DNA of 33,203 nt from Verrucomicrobiota bacterium. GTDB lineage: Bacteria > Verrucomicrobiota > Lentisphaeria > Victivallales > UBA1829. The first letter of the stretch is position 1. Each line of letters begins with the position of its first letter. Location of the stretch: positions 1 through 33,203 of the forward strand of contig JAKJHH010000011.1 of assembly GCA_022703965.1 (NCBI GenBank), read 5' to 3'. Under the pieces are notes generated by a model. It saw only the letters and a list, made by a program, of their open reading frames with translations. It was not told the DNA's origin and made no database searches. The position numbers and the translations under genes are program-made. Of this stretch, positions 17,095 through 25,152 are shown piece by piece.

Positions 17095-17157
17095 GTCATT
17101 CTGTAAAATGATTTTACAAAATGACAGTCATTCTGGTAAATCATTTGACAAAATGAC
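17095..17157. repeat. Tandem pair of 31-bp imperfect palindromes
   Basis: Copy 1 (17095-17125) and copy 2 (17127-17157) match at 27 of 31 positions and repeat with a 32-bp period, about three helical turns. Each is itself a dyad: outer arms GTCATT and AATGAC, and a core TGTAAAATGATTTTACA in copy 1. Copy 1 pairs at 14 of 15 positions around the centre, copy 2 at 12 of 15. The block lies between the stop codon of the minus-strand araC gene, touching its last base, and the SIMPL gene. It is AT-rich with no T-tract, so it looks more like a double operator or palindromic element than a terminator. Confidence 0.85.
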
Positions 17158-17954
17158 TACTCCACTGACTTGCGGTAGTACTGGACGGGAGGACATTTAT
17201 AGCGTTTCTTGAAGGCTCGGCTGAAGTAGAAAACATTGCTGAAGCCCGACTCCGACGCGGCTTCGTTAACAGGCATGTTGGTATTCATAAGAAGCCAGGC
17301 GGCATGTTCCAGACGCATCGAAAGCAGATCATCGATAAAGCTGATTCCGAAAAACTCCTTATAGAGAACCGAAAAGCGGCTTTCACTGAGATGAACAGAT
17401 TCGGCGGCACGCCTGACCGTCCACTTATCCTTGAAACGGTTGCCGACATTAAACCTGAGATTGTTGAATTCTTCGTAAAGCTCCGACTTGCGGCGTCCCA
17501 TAAGAGTAGCGGAGGCGCGTTTGATTCCGCGGGATAAACATATAAAAAGTTCTTCGATCAGAAGACTTTGCATATTTTCTCTAAACTGGAGAACGGAACG
17601 GTGTTCAGCATGCAGATCAGTTAAAATCCTTATGATTAGGCGACTGCAATCCGGCATGAAAAGTCTGTTCTCCGGAATGCCGTAACGCGCGATTGCCTCG
17701 CGGATTCCGTTGCCTTCGCAATGAAACCAGTCATTTGAAAAGCCGTTACCCGTTCCCTGATACCACTGCGGAGCCGGAGGAGTATAGAAAATACAGGCTC
17801 CGGGACTGCCCTCGACAATGCCGTCGGCAGTGAGGATTCTTATCGCGGTCGGAAAATGAATGAACACAAAATCGCCGGAGCCTCCGGGACGATTGATCTC
17901 GAAAGACTGATTGTGCTTAAAATCTATGCCTATGGAAAGAATTCTGGCTTCCAT
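17157..17954 (-). CDS. AraC-family transcriptional regulator
   Basis: A 265-residue regulator with an N-terminal cupin-like sensor half (PGGSGDFVFIHFPTAIRI and GACIFYTPPAPQWYQG are usual in this group) and a C-terminal AraC DNA-binding domain (about residues 165-265). The DNA-binding domain shows WTVRRAAESVHLSESRFS, FFGISFIDDLLSMRLEHA and NEAASESGFSNVFYFSRAFK. ATG 17954 is preferred over a GTG at 17960, whose purine stretch is too close. It begins about 12 bp after the transporter gene 17967-19250 on the same strand, so it is probably the second gene of that operon. The tandem palindromes begin at its stop codon. Confidence 0.88.
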   Translation of the reverse strand: MEARILSIGIDFKHNQSFEINRPGGSGDFVFIHFPTAIRILTADGIVEGSPGACIFYTPPAPQWYQGTGNGFSNDWFHCEGNGIREAIARYGIPENRLFMPDCSRLIIRILTDLHAEHRSVLQFRENMQSLLIEELFICLSRGIKRASATLMGRRKSELYEEFNNLRFNVGNRFKDKWTVRRAAESVHLSESRFSVLYKEFFGISFIDDLLSMRLEHAAWLLMNTNMPVNEAASESGFSNVFYFSRAFKKRYKCPPVQYYRKSVE

Positions 17955-17966
17955 CTTCACATCTCT

Positions 17967-19250
17967 TTAAAAATACCTGAAGTAAACATAAACCGTACAG
18001 ATGATAATTTGAAGTACCATAAGCGGCATTCCCCATTTCATAAACGTGAGAAATGAGATCTTGCAATGATTTCTTTCCGCGAGTTTGCAGGCGACGACGT
18101 TTGCAGACGCACCGATCAGCGTGCCGTTTCCGCCGAGACAGGCTCCGAGAGCAAGCGACCAGAGCAGAGGATGGGGACCTCCTGAATAATCTCCTTTTTC
18201 AAGGAGATGCTGCGCGAGCGGAGTCATTGCTATGACAAAAGGGATGTTGTCGAGAATTGCCGAGCAGAAGGCGCTGCCCCACATAACAAGGATACATGTC
18301 AGAAGCATGTTGTCGCCGCAGAATTGCAGGAGTCCTTCTGCCAGATACTTTATGACTCCGTTATGCTCAAGAGCTCCGGTGATAATGAAAAGTCCGATAA
18401 AGAAAAGAATGGTGTCCCACTCGACGGATTTCAGCAATTCATCGCACTTGGACTTGCAGAGAATCAGCATCAGGCACATACCGCCGAGAGCAATGACGCT
18501 GACCTCGATATGAAGTACGCTGTGCAGGAAAAAGCCCACAAAAAGGGCTCCCAGCACACCGAGAGAAATCCACATGTTCTTTGGATCTCTGATGGCCAGG
18601 GAAGGACAGGAGTCAATGACTCTCGCACGCACGTGACGCGGAACATTAAGATGTTTTCTGAGTATGAATATAGAGAGCAGAATAAACACAATCCCGATAA
18701 GCGCCGCAATCGGCCCGAGATGTATGAGGAATTCATTGAAACTTATTCCAGCTCTGGAACCTATGATGATGTTCGGCGGATCACCGATGAGAGTGGCTGT
18801 ACCGCCTATGTTGGATGCGATAGCCTCGAGAATAATGAAGGGAGCCGTGGGAATTTCAAGCAGCTGTGTAATGAGCATTGTTACAGGAACAAGGAGAATG
18901 ACGGTTGTCACGTTGTCCAGAAAGGCTGAAAAAATCATTGTTATTGCAAGTATAAGAGCAAGAATCCAAGTGGCATTGCCCTTTGTCATCTTGGCCATAA
19001 AAATCGCAACCCATTCAAAAAAGCCTGTTTCGGCGAGAATTGAAACGCAGGTCATCATGGCAATAAGCAGGAGAATTACATTAAGATCGATGCACTTCAT
19101 TGCATCATCAAAACTGATGAGTCCGGCGAGCATTGCGGCCACAGCACCAAGCATTGCGGCTACGGATTTCTCAATCTTCTCCGATGCGATCATAATGTAA
19201 ACAACAGCAAAAATCAAAATTGAAGCAATCATTAAATCATAAATCTCCAT
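17967..19250 (-). CDS. NhaD/ArsB-type ion transporter (IT superfamily)
   Basis: A 427-residue integral membrane protein with about 11-12 hydrophobic helices. The signature segments are SAFLDNVTTVILLVPVTMLI and NIGGTATLIGDPPNIIIGS in the first half, and the inverted-repeat counterparts SAFCSAILDNIPFVIAMTPL and ACLGGNGTLIGASANVVA in the second. This pattern is shared by NhaD Na+/H+ antiporters, arsenite permeases (ArsB) and related carriers. No arsenic genes are nearby, so cation/proton exchange is more likely, but the substrate is not determined by sequence. It is divergent from the EIIA-Ntr-like gene and followed closely by an AraC regulator. Confidence 0.85.
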   Translation of the reverse strand: MEIYDLMIASILIFAVVYIMIASEKIEKSVAAMLGAVAAMLAGLISFDDAMKCIDLNVILLLIAMMTCVSILAETGFFEWVAIFMAKMTKGNATWILALILAITMIFSAFLDNVTTVILLVPVTMLITQLLEIPTAPFIILEAIASNIGGTATLIGDPPNIIIGSRAGISFNEFLIHLGPIAALIGIVFILLSIFILRKHLNVPRHVRARVIDSCPSLAIRDPKNMWISLGVLGALFVGFFLHSVLHIEVSVIALGGMCLMLILCKSKCDELLKSVEWDTILFFIGLFIITGALEHNGVIKYLAEGLLQFCGDNMLLTCILVMWGSAFCSAILDNIPFVIAMTPLAQHLLEKGDYSGGPHPLLWSLALGACLGGNGTLIGASANVVACKLAERNHCKISFLTFMKWGMPLMVLQIIICTVYVYFRYF

Positions 19251-19479
19251 ATTTTCGGGATTTTAAACAGACATTCACCGTTCCGGCGAGAGCGGAACGC
19301 TTCAAGGTAAACGAGCTTTCCTCAGTATCTAAGATGCTGCCCCACAGATTCTTAAAAAACTAAAGAGAATAGATTCTTTAAAAGTAACAGTCTCAATTTT
19401 AAAAGTCAAGATTGTAAAAGAGCAAAAACAGTGATAAAGTGATTAAAATCATAAAATTAACAAGTTCAGAGGAAGCTTA
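19251..19479. promoter_or_regulatory. Divergent regulatory region between transporter and EIIA genes
   Basis: This 229-bp gap holds a 7-bp hairpin, CGTTCCG (19279-19285) and CGGAACG (19293-19299) with a 7-nt loop, close to the transporter start. It also has two AGATTCTT words (about 19348 and 19372) and a long AT-rich stretch before ptsN. A GAGGAA ribosome site precedes the ptsN ATG. I could not define promoter boxes with confidence, and no gene is seen. Confidence 0.45.
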
Positions 19480-19932
19480 ATGAAACCCGAATTTGTCAAG
19501 TATCTTTCGCAGGACTCAATAATAGTCCTCGATGGCAAAACAAAGAGAGACGTTCTTGAAGAGATCGTTTCGTTCGCATCCACAAAATGCACAATTGAAA
19601 TTTCACAGATCAGAGACGCAGTCTGGAAACGTGAAAAAATGATGACAACAGGAGTCGGTCAGGGCCTTGCTCTTCCGCACATCAGAATACCTGGCTTCGG
19701 CGCTCCTCTGGTCATCATCGGCGTAACAAGAAAGCCGATCACCGACTACAAGAGCCTTGATGATGAACCGATCAGAGTCATCGTCTTCATCGCAGCTCAG
19801 GAAGACAATCAGGAAGCTTATCTCAAGCTTCTCGGCAGCGTTTCCTACAAGCTTAAGGACTCAGGCATCATCGAGAAGATTCTCGAAAACATTGATGCTC
19901 CTGACAAGATCCACAAGCTTCTTGCCAAGTAA
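19480..19932 (+). CDS. ptsN: PTS EIIA-Ntr/fructose-type protein
   Basis: A 150-residue single-domain EIIA protein. The phospho-acceptor His67 lies in GVGQGLALPHIRIPGF, the signature of the EIIA-Fru/Ntr family. The N-terminal segment LDGKTKRDVLEEIVSF and the VIVFIAAQEDNQEAYLKLL segment also fit. There are no fused EIIB or EIIC domains and no sugar permease nearby, which favours a regulatory EIIA-Ntr role over sugar uptake. In other bacteria EIIA-Ntr modulates ion transport, which is interesting beside a divergent NhaD-type carrier. The ATG is preceded by GAGGAA. A strong terminator follows within about 20 bp. Confidence 0.85.
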   Translation: MKPEFVKYLSQDSIIVLDGKTKRDVLEEIVSFASTKCTIEISQIRDAVWKREKMMTTGVGQGLALPHIRIPGFGAPLVIIGVTRKPITDYKSLDDEPIRVIVFIAAQEDNQEAYLKLLGSVSYKLKDSGIIEKILENIDAPDKIHKLLAK

Positions 19933-19952
19933 TTGATTTTTCGATTTCAAAG

Positions 19953-19976
19953 CCCGGGTTCCCCCCGGGTTTTTTT
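19953..19976 (+). terminator. Intrinsic terminator after ptsN
   Basis: CCCGGG (19953-19958) and CCCGGG (19964-19969) form a GC stem with a 5-nt loop, followed at once by seven T (19970-19976). It is 20 bp after the ptsN stop and 31 nt ahead of the ATG of the next co-directional gene. Confidence 0.88.
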
Positions 19977-20007
19977 ATAACCAGCCGCCCCGGGGGAAAG
20001 AATCCAG

Positions 20008-21513
20008 ATGTTTTTTGATCTTCAGGATTTTGAATTTTATTCAGCTTTTCTCTTCTGCACTGTCTATGCCATAGACATTGTCGTTGCTCTTCACATAATC
20101 CTGAATAAATATGACGAGCCCGAAAGGACACTTCTCTGGCTTCTGGTTGTCTTTTCATTCCCAGTCTTCGGAACCTTGCTGTATCTCTTCTTCGGCATCA
20201 ACCGACGCCAGACCTTGGGCTCAAGAATCGAGGCGTTCAGCAGACTTCTTGAAACCGAAAAGCACGACCAGTCGCTTGTTTCCGTCTCGGATTACTATCT
20301 GCATACCCAGACGCACATATTCAAAACTTATGGATACAACAAAAAGAACTTCTGCTTCATTTCCATGCTGGACAGAATGCTTCCGGACACCTGTCCGCTC
20401 GAAGGCAATAAAGTCGAACTGCTCTGCGACGGCGACATGGCTTATCCGGCAATGCTCGAAGCGATACGTTCCGCAAAGCACAGCATACACCTTCAGAGTT
20501 ATATCATCAGCAACGACAGCGTCGGGAAGATGATTTTCGACGCCATGGCTGAACGGGCGGCGGCAGGCGTGAAAGTCCGCGTGATATACGACAGCATCGG
20601 CAGTATCGAGGCCATGGCAGGCATGTTCTTCCGGAATTACATGAAAAAGAACAGCGGCATGAAAATAGTCCCGTTCTCAAACGCCAACATCCTGATGCCA
20701 TGGAGAATACAGCTCAGAAACCATCGCAAGCTCCTTGTTGTTGACGGACGCAGCGCCTTTATCGGCGGCATCAATATCAGCAATGAAAATCAGAGACGCT
20801 TTGCCAGAAAAGGCAGCGATATACATGACCTCCACTGTCAGGTCACGGGTCCGGCTGTAGGAGAACTCCAGTTCTCCTTTCTTCGCGACTGGTGTTTTGC
20901 GTCGAAGGAAAGGCCGGCAAAACTTTTTACCCATGAGAATTTCCCTGAAATCGAGGTTCAGGGAAATGAAGTTGTGAGAGTCGTTCCTTCTGGACACGGA
21001 CACTGTTTTGAGGGCACCGAAAGCGTATTTTATACCGCCGTCTCAACCGCTCAGAAGTATATATGGATAATGTCCCCTTACTTTGTGCCGGACAAACCGT
21101 TCAGCAAAGCTCTGAGAACGGCGGCCGCGCGCGGAGTGGAAATCAAGATAATCGTTCCGCGCTCCAATAACTTATGGTACGTCAGAATGGCGACGTGCAG
21201 CCTTTATAAGACTCTCATAACAGCCGGAGCAAGAATTTTCGAGAAAACAGGACGCTTCTCCCACGCCAAAGCTATGCTTGTCGACGGCGAATGGGCTTAC
21301 ATCGGCTCAAGCAACTGTGACGTCAGAAGCTTCAGACTCAACTATGAGCTGGACTTCACCGTTACAGGCGACGAGTTTATCTCCGATCTGCGCGACCAGT
21401 TCATCAATGAAATCAACGACTCGGAAGAAGTCACTATGCTGGACACCATGAGTTACAGCATTCTGCGTCAGATCGTCCAGAATCTTTGCAGTCTCCTGAC
21501 TCCCATTCTTTAA
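20008..21513 (+). CDS. cls: Cardiolipin synthase (phospholipase D family)
   Basis: A 501-residue protein with two N-terminal membrane helices (about 10-60, ending VVFSFPVFGTLLYLFFGINR) and two PLD catalytic domains. The HKD motifs are HRKLLVVDGRSAFIGGINIS in the first domain and HAKAMLVDGEWAYIGSSNCD in the second. The enzyme joins two phosphatidylglycerol molecules, or related lipids, to make cardiolipin at the inner membrane. Its length and the LLxxNRRxTxGSR-like segment after the helices fit bacterial Cls. The start codon lies 31 nt after the ptsN terminator with no room for a normal promoter between, and its 3' end converges on the dehydrogenase gene with a 7-bp gap. Confidence 0.93.
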   Translation: MFFDLQDFEFYSAFLFCTVYAIDIVVALHIILNKYDEPERTLLWLLVVFSFPVFGTLLYLFFGINRRQTLGSRIEAFSRLLETEKHDQSLVSVSDYYLHTQTHIFKTYGYNKKNFCFISMLDRMLPDTCPLEGNKVELLCDGDMAYPAMLEAIRSAKHSIHLQSYIISNDSVGKMIFDAMAERAAAGVKVRVIYDSIGSIEAMAGMFFRNYMKKNSGMKIVPFSNANILMPWRIQLRNHRKLLVVDGRSAFIGGINISNENQRRFARKGSDIHDLHCQVTGPAVGELQFSFLRDWCFASKERPAKLFTHENFPEIEVQGNEVVRVVPSGHGHCFEGTESVFYTAVSTAQKYIWIMSPYFVPDKPFSKALRTAAARGVEIKIIVPRSNNLWYVRMATCSLYKTLITAGARIFEKTGRFSHAKAMLVDGEWAYIGSSNCDVRSFRLNYELDFTVTGDEFISDLRDQFINEINDSEEVTMLDTMSYSILRQIVQNLCSLLTPIL

Positions 21514-21520
21514 AGCACCT

Positions 21521-22591
21521 CTAAAAGCAGCGCGGAAGATTTTCAGCCTTCTTGGGACAAGGCTTGGATGTCCCTGCGTTGCAGTAATAGCATATTTCGT
21601 TCTTCAGCGGTCGGTTTTCAAAAAACTCAACAGCGTTTTCGAGACTTGTCGAGGCAATGTTCGTTAAGGCTTCTCCCGTAAAAAACGCCTGATGTGAAGT
21701 CACTATAACATTGTTGAACGAAAGCAGACGCGCAAGAATGTCGTCCTTTATCACGGCATCGGATTTGTCCTCGAAAAAGTATTCGCTTTCTTCTTCGTAA
21801 ACATCCAGTCCAGCTGAACCTATCTTTCCCGACTTCAAGCCTTCGATGAGAGCGGCTGTGTCGATCAGGCTGCCTCGGCTGCTGTTGATGAGCATGACGC
21901 CCTTCTTCATCTTATCTATGGATTCCGCATTTATCATGTGCTGAGTTTCTGGTGTCAAAGGGCAATGCAGCGTGATGATATCGGACTCTCTGTAAAGCCT
22001 GTCGAGCTCACAGTACTCAGTGCCGATCGCCTTGATGAAGGCCTCGTCCTGATAGCGGTCGTAAGCAAGAATTTTCATGCCGAAACCGGCGAGAATACGT
22101 CCGGCACACTGACCGATTTTCCCCGTGCCGACGAGTCCAGCCGTCTTGCCGTGCATGTCGAAGCCCAGCAGACCTGAAATCGAAAAGTTGTTGTCGCGGA
22201 CTCTGTAATAGGCGCGATGAACTTTTCTGTTCAAAGTCAGCATGAGAACGACAGCATGTTCAGCAACCGCATAAGGCGAATAGGCTGGAACCCTGACAAC
22301 ATGGATTTTCCCGAATACAGCCTGCAAATCGACGTTATTGTATCCGGCACAACGGAGGATTATAAGTTTCACCCCGTTTTCATGCAGAATTTCCACGACT
22401 TCCTTGTTTACGACATCATTGACGAAAATGCAGACGGCGTCAAAGCCCTTCGACATCATGGCTGTATCCGGCGAGAGATGTTCCTTGAAATACTTGAATT
22501 TAAAATTCCAGTTCCGGTTTTCCCTGTCGAAGAAGTCCATATCATAGGGCTTCGTGTCATAAAAGGCTATTTTTATAGTTTCGAGTTTCAT
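21521..22591 (-). CDS. D-2-hydroxyacid dehydrogenase, D-lactate dehydrogenase-like
   Basis: A 356-residue NAD-dependent dehydrogenase of the D-isomer family. Features are the N-terminal catalytic-domain start IKIAFYDTKPYDMDFF, ILRCAGYNNVDL, the nucleotide-binding GLVGTGKIGQCAGRIL, LHCPLTPETQHMI, MLINSSRGSLIDTAALI (catalytic Arg) and VIVTSHQAFFTGEAL (catalytic His). This arrangement is that of fermentative D-lactate dehydrogenase, reducing pyruvate to D-lactate. Unusually, the protein ends in a cysteine-rich tail: CYYC, then Cys, then Cys four residues from the tail's end region (C-X2-C-X7-C-X9-C). AAGGAGG sits 7 nt before the ATG. It lies directly after the hcp terminator hairpin, so read-through from the hcp operon is likely. 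Confidence 0.88.
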   Translation of the reverse strand: MKLETIKIAFYDTKPYDMDFFDRENRNWNFKFKYFKEHLSPDTAMMSKGFDAVCIFVNDVVNKEVVEILHENGVKLIILRCAGYNNVDLQAVFGKIHVVRVPAYSPYAVAEHAVVLMLTLNRKVHRAYYRVRDNNFSISGLLGFDMHGKTAGLVGTGKIGQCAGRILAGFGMKILAYDRYQDEAFIKAIGTEYCELDRLYRESDIITLHCPLTPETQHMINAESIDKMKKGVMLINSSRGSLIDTAALIEGLKSGKIGSAGLDVYEEESEYFFEDKSDAVIKDDILARLLSFNNVIVTSHQAFFTGEALTNIASTSLENAVEFFENRPLKNEICYYCNAGTSKPCPKKAENLPRCF

Positions 22592-22612
22592 AACCCTTCC
22601 CTCCTTTCAGGA

Positions 22613-22645
22613 GAAAAGAGAGTGCCGGAAATCCGGCACTCTCTT
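22613..22645 (-). terminator. Terminator-like hairpin after hcp
   Basis: A 13-bp perfect stem (22616-22628 with 22633-22645, reading AAGAGAGTGCCGG and its complement) with a 4-nt loop is followed on the minus strand by a short T-rich run (TTTTCTC, the first two T shared with the stem). It is about 40 bp after the hcp stop codon and 24 nt ahead of the dehydrogenase ATG, just before that gene's ribosome site. Confidence 0.75.
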
Positions 22646-22685
22646 GCAGTTAACATTATTTAACCGTCGATACGGAAGGCGCTTA

Positions 22686-24332
22686 TCAGCTTTTGAGAAT
22701 CGCCTTGAGATCGGCGTCCGGTGTTGTGACCGGCATGATATTGAACTTGTCAACGAGCACCTGAAGCACAGCCGGACTTACAAAGGCCGGAAGGCTCGGG
22801 CCGAGTCTGATGTCCTTTATGCCGAGATAAAGGAGTGTCAGAAGTATGCAGACGGCCTTCTGCTCATACCATGAGAGAACCATCGAAAGCGGCAGATCGT
22901 TGACTCCGCAGTTGAACGCCTTGGAGAGCGCGACCGCGATCTGGATTGCGGAATAAGCATCGTTGCACTGTCCGCAGTCGAGGAGTCTCGGGATTCCGCC
23001 GATATCTCCGAATTCGAGCTTGTTGAATCTGTACTTGCCGCATGCGAGTGTCAGGATTACGCAATCCTGCGGAACTTTTTCGGCAAACTCGGTATAGTAA
23101 TTTCTGCCCGGCTTGGCTCCGTCGCATCCGCCGATGAGGAAGAAGTGACGAATTTTTCCTGCCTTGACAGCGTCGATCACAGTTCCGGCAACGCTCATCA
23201 CGGTGTTGTGGGCAAAGCCAGTGAGAATTGTCTTGTCCGGGCCGTCGGCAGTGAATCCTTCAGCCGCGAGAGCTGCCTCGATCACGGGAGCAAAGTTGCG
23301 GTCGGCTATATGTGTTACGCCGGGCCATGCGACGAGTCCGCTTGTAAAGATTCTGGCAAAATATGTTTCCTTCGGCTTCTGTATACAGTTTGTGGTCATG
23401 AGAATTGCGCCCGGGAAAGCCTCGAATTCCTTGCGCTGATCCTGCCATGCGCCTCCATAATTGCCGACGAGATGCTTATACTTTTTTAGCTCAGGATAAG
23501 CATGACACGGAAGCATTTCGCCATGTGTATAGATGTTGATACCCTTGCCTTCTGTCTGCTTCAGGAGTTCTTCGAGATCCTTGAGGTCGTGACCCGATAC
23601 GAGGATCGCCTTGCCCTTGACCGGATAAATTCTGACCGGAGTCGGCACGGGATGTCCGTATGTTCCAGTATTGGCGGCATCAAGAAGCCCCATGACTTTG
23701 AGGTTGACTTCCCCTGTCTTCATTGCCATATTGAAGAGAGCGCCTATATCCGACGGCTCATCTGCGAGGAAGCTCAGAGCCTCATGGAAGAAGGCGTAGA
23801 CGCTGTCGTCTTCCTTTCCGAGCACCATTGCGTGATCAGCGTAAGCAGCTGTTCCTTTGAGTCCGAAGAGAATAAGCTGACGGAGTCCGGCTACATCAGC
23901 TCCCGCTCTTTCGATTTCGAGCTGATATGAAACAGACTCACCCTGCTTGACCATGTCTTCGAGCGTTCCTGCCAGAATGAATGCGGCGGGCCCTCTCAGA
24001 ACTTCTGCTGTTTTACCTGCGCTCACGGCTGCTGTTTCGTATTCAGCCTTGACCTTGTCCTTGAGCGAAGCAGCTTTTTTCAGAAACCCCTTGAGACGTT
24101 CAGGATCAAAATCCACGTTTGTGACAGTTGTAAAAAGAGCTTCTGTCACGAATCTGTCAACTTCAATGTCTTTTACGCCGAAAACACGGGCTCTTGTCGC
24201 ATATTGAGCTATTCCCTTGCTGAAATGCACGAGCAAATCCTGGAGAGCCGCTGTCGGGGCATCTTTGCCGCATACGCCTGTCACTTTGCATCCTGTTCCG
24301 CAAGCTGTCTGTTCGCACTGATAACAAAACAT
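22686..24332 (-). CDS. hcp: Hybrid cluster protein / hydroxylamine reductase, class I type
   Basis: A 548-residue iron-sulfur protein. The N-terminal cysteines at 3, 6, 15 and 21 (C-X2-C-X8-C-X5-C, in MFCYQCEQTACGTGC and GVCGK) match the [4Fe-4S] site of class I Hcp from strict anaerobes, with one extra Cys at 11. Hybrid-cluster ligand regions are present: VSGHDLKDLEELL, YTHGEMLPCHAYPEL, LIGGCDGAKPGRNYYTEFA, TLACGKYRFN and DCGQCNDAYSAI. Hcp proteins reduce hydroxylamine in vitro, and E. coli Hcp acts as a high-affinity NO reductase. The ribosome site is AAGGAGG. It is the third gene of a unit led by an Rrf2 regulator, with an iron-sulfur protein between. Confidence 0.96.
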   Translation of the reverse strand: MFCYQCEQTACGTGCKVTGVCGKDAPTAALQDLLVHFSKGIAQYATRARVFGVKDIEVDRFVTEALFTTVTNVDFDPERLKGFLKKAASLKDKVKAEYETAAVSAGKTAEVLRGPAAFILAGTLEDMVKQGESVSYQLEIERAGADVAGLRQLILFGLKGTAAYADHAMVLGKEDDSVYAFFHEALSFLADEPSDIGALFNMAMKTGEVNLKVMGLLDAANTGTYGHPVPTPVRIYPVKGKAILVSGHDLKDLEELLKQTEGKGINIYTHGEMLPCHAYPELKKYKHLVGNYGGAWQDQRKEFEAFPGAILMTTNCIQKPKETYFARIFTSGLVAWPGVTHIADRNFAPVIEAALAAEGFTADGPDKTILTGFAHNTVMSVAGTVIDAVKAGKIRHFFLIGGCDGAKPGRNYYTEFAEKVPQDCVILTLACGKYRFNKLEFGDIGGIPRLLDCGQCNDAYSAIQIAVALSKAFNCGVNDLPLSMVLSWYEQKAVCILLTLLYLGIKDIRLGPSLPAFVSPAVLQVLVDKFNIMPVTTPDADLKAILKS

Positions 24333-24378
24333 GTTACCATCCTCCTTCTTTGTTGATTTTTATATGGATCGGTTCTGT

Positions 24379-25125
24379 TCAGATCTTATTGAGAAGATTT
24401 CCCTGCAAGCCTACTTTTACGGCGGCGAAGGGGATACTTTTGCCAGAGAGTTCGAGAGCCTGCTGGACTATTTTGAGAAGTCCGCCGCAGCAAGGAACTT
24501 CCATGTGAGCAACAAGCACGCTTTTGATATCGTTATTGCTGAAAATTTCAGCGAGTTTTTCAACATAGCCCTCTGTGTCGTCGAGCTTGGGACAGGCGAT
24601 TACAAGACGTCTGCCGCGGAGCAGCTTCTGATGGAAAGAAGCATAGGCGAAGGCGCAGCAGTCAGCCGCGATGAGCAGATTTGCACCGTCCCAGTAAGGA
24701 GCGTTCGGCGGCACAAGGTGAAGCTGAACAGGCCACTGCCTGAGCTCGGAAGCTTCTTCATGAATTTCAGCTGTCCTGTCCTTACGATTCTCGATTTTGG
24801 GCTCAGAAAAATCCATCACCTTCATGCCGGGGCATGAGCAGGGTACCTTGCCTGTTTCATGTTTTACCATTGCGATTTTCTCCTTTTTCAGATGCTCGTG
24901 AACAGCCTTTTCGTCGAAGGCATCGGCTTCACGCTCTTCTATTGTTATTGCACCCTGAGGACATTCTCCGAGGCAGGCACCGAGACCGTCGCAATAGTTG
25001 TCGCTGACAAGTTCGGCTTTTCCGTCGATCATTTTTATCGCGCCTTCAGCGCAGGCCGAGACGCAGAGGCCGCAACCGTTGCACTTTTCGCGATCGATTT
25101 TCACAATGTTTCTTTTTGCTTTCAT
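24379..25125 (-). CDS. 4Fe-4S ferredoxin-domain protein, likely Hcp partner
   Basis: A 248-residue protein with a ferredoxin domain at residues about 1-60. The first cluster motif is complete ([11 protein letters not shown]); the second reads [11 protein letters not shown], in which the usual second Cys is Leu, so one site may hold a [3Fe-4S] cluster or use another ligand. The remaining roughly 190 residues include [20 protein letters not shown] and [12 protein letters not shown], with paired cysteines. Proteins of this layout are frequently encoded next to hcp in anaerobes, where they are presumed to supply electrons to it. It lies 27 bp after the Rrf2 gene and 46 bp before hcp, all on one strand. 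Confidence 0.88.
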   Translation of the reverse strand: MKAKRNIVKIDREKCNGCGLCVSACAEGAIKMIDGKAELVSDNYCDGLGACLGECPQGAITIEEREADAFDEKAVHEHLKKEKIAMVKHETGKVPCSCPGMKVMDFSEPKIENRKDRTAEIHEEASELRQWPVQLHLVPPNAPYWDGANLLIAADCCAFAYASFHQKLLRGRRLVIACPKLDDTEGYVEKLAEIFSNNDIKSVLVAHMEVPCCGGLLKIVQQALELSGKSIPFAAVKVGLQGNLLNKI

Positions 25126-25152
25126 CTTACCCTCTCAGCGTTATTACCCTAA

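Noticed and set aside
18207..19200. Long plus-strand open frames across the NhaD/ArsB-type gene
   Set aside because: They are antisense shadows of a clear membrane transporter with intact family motifs.
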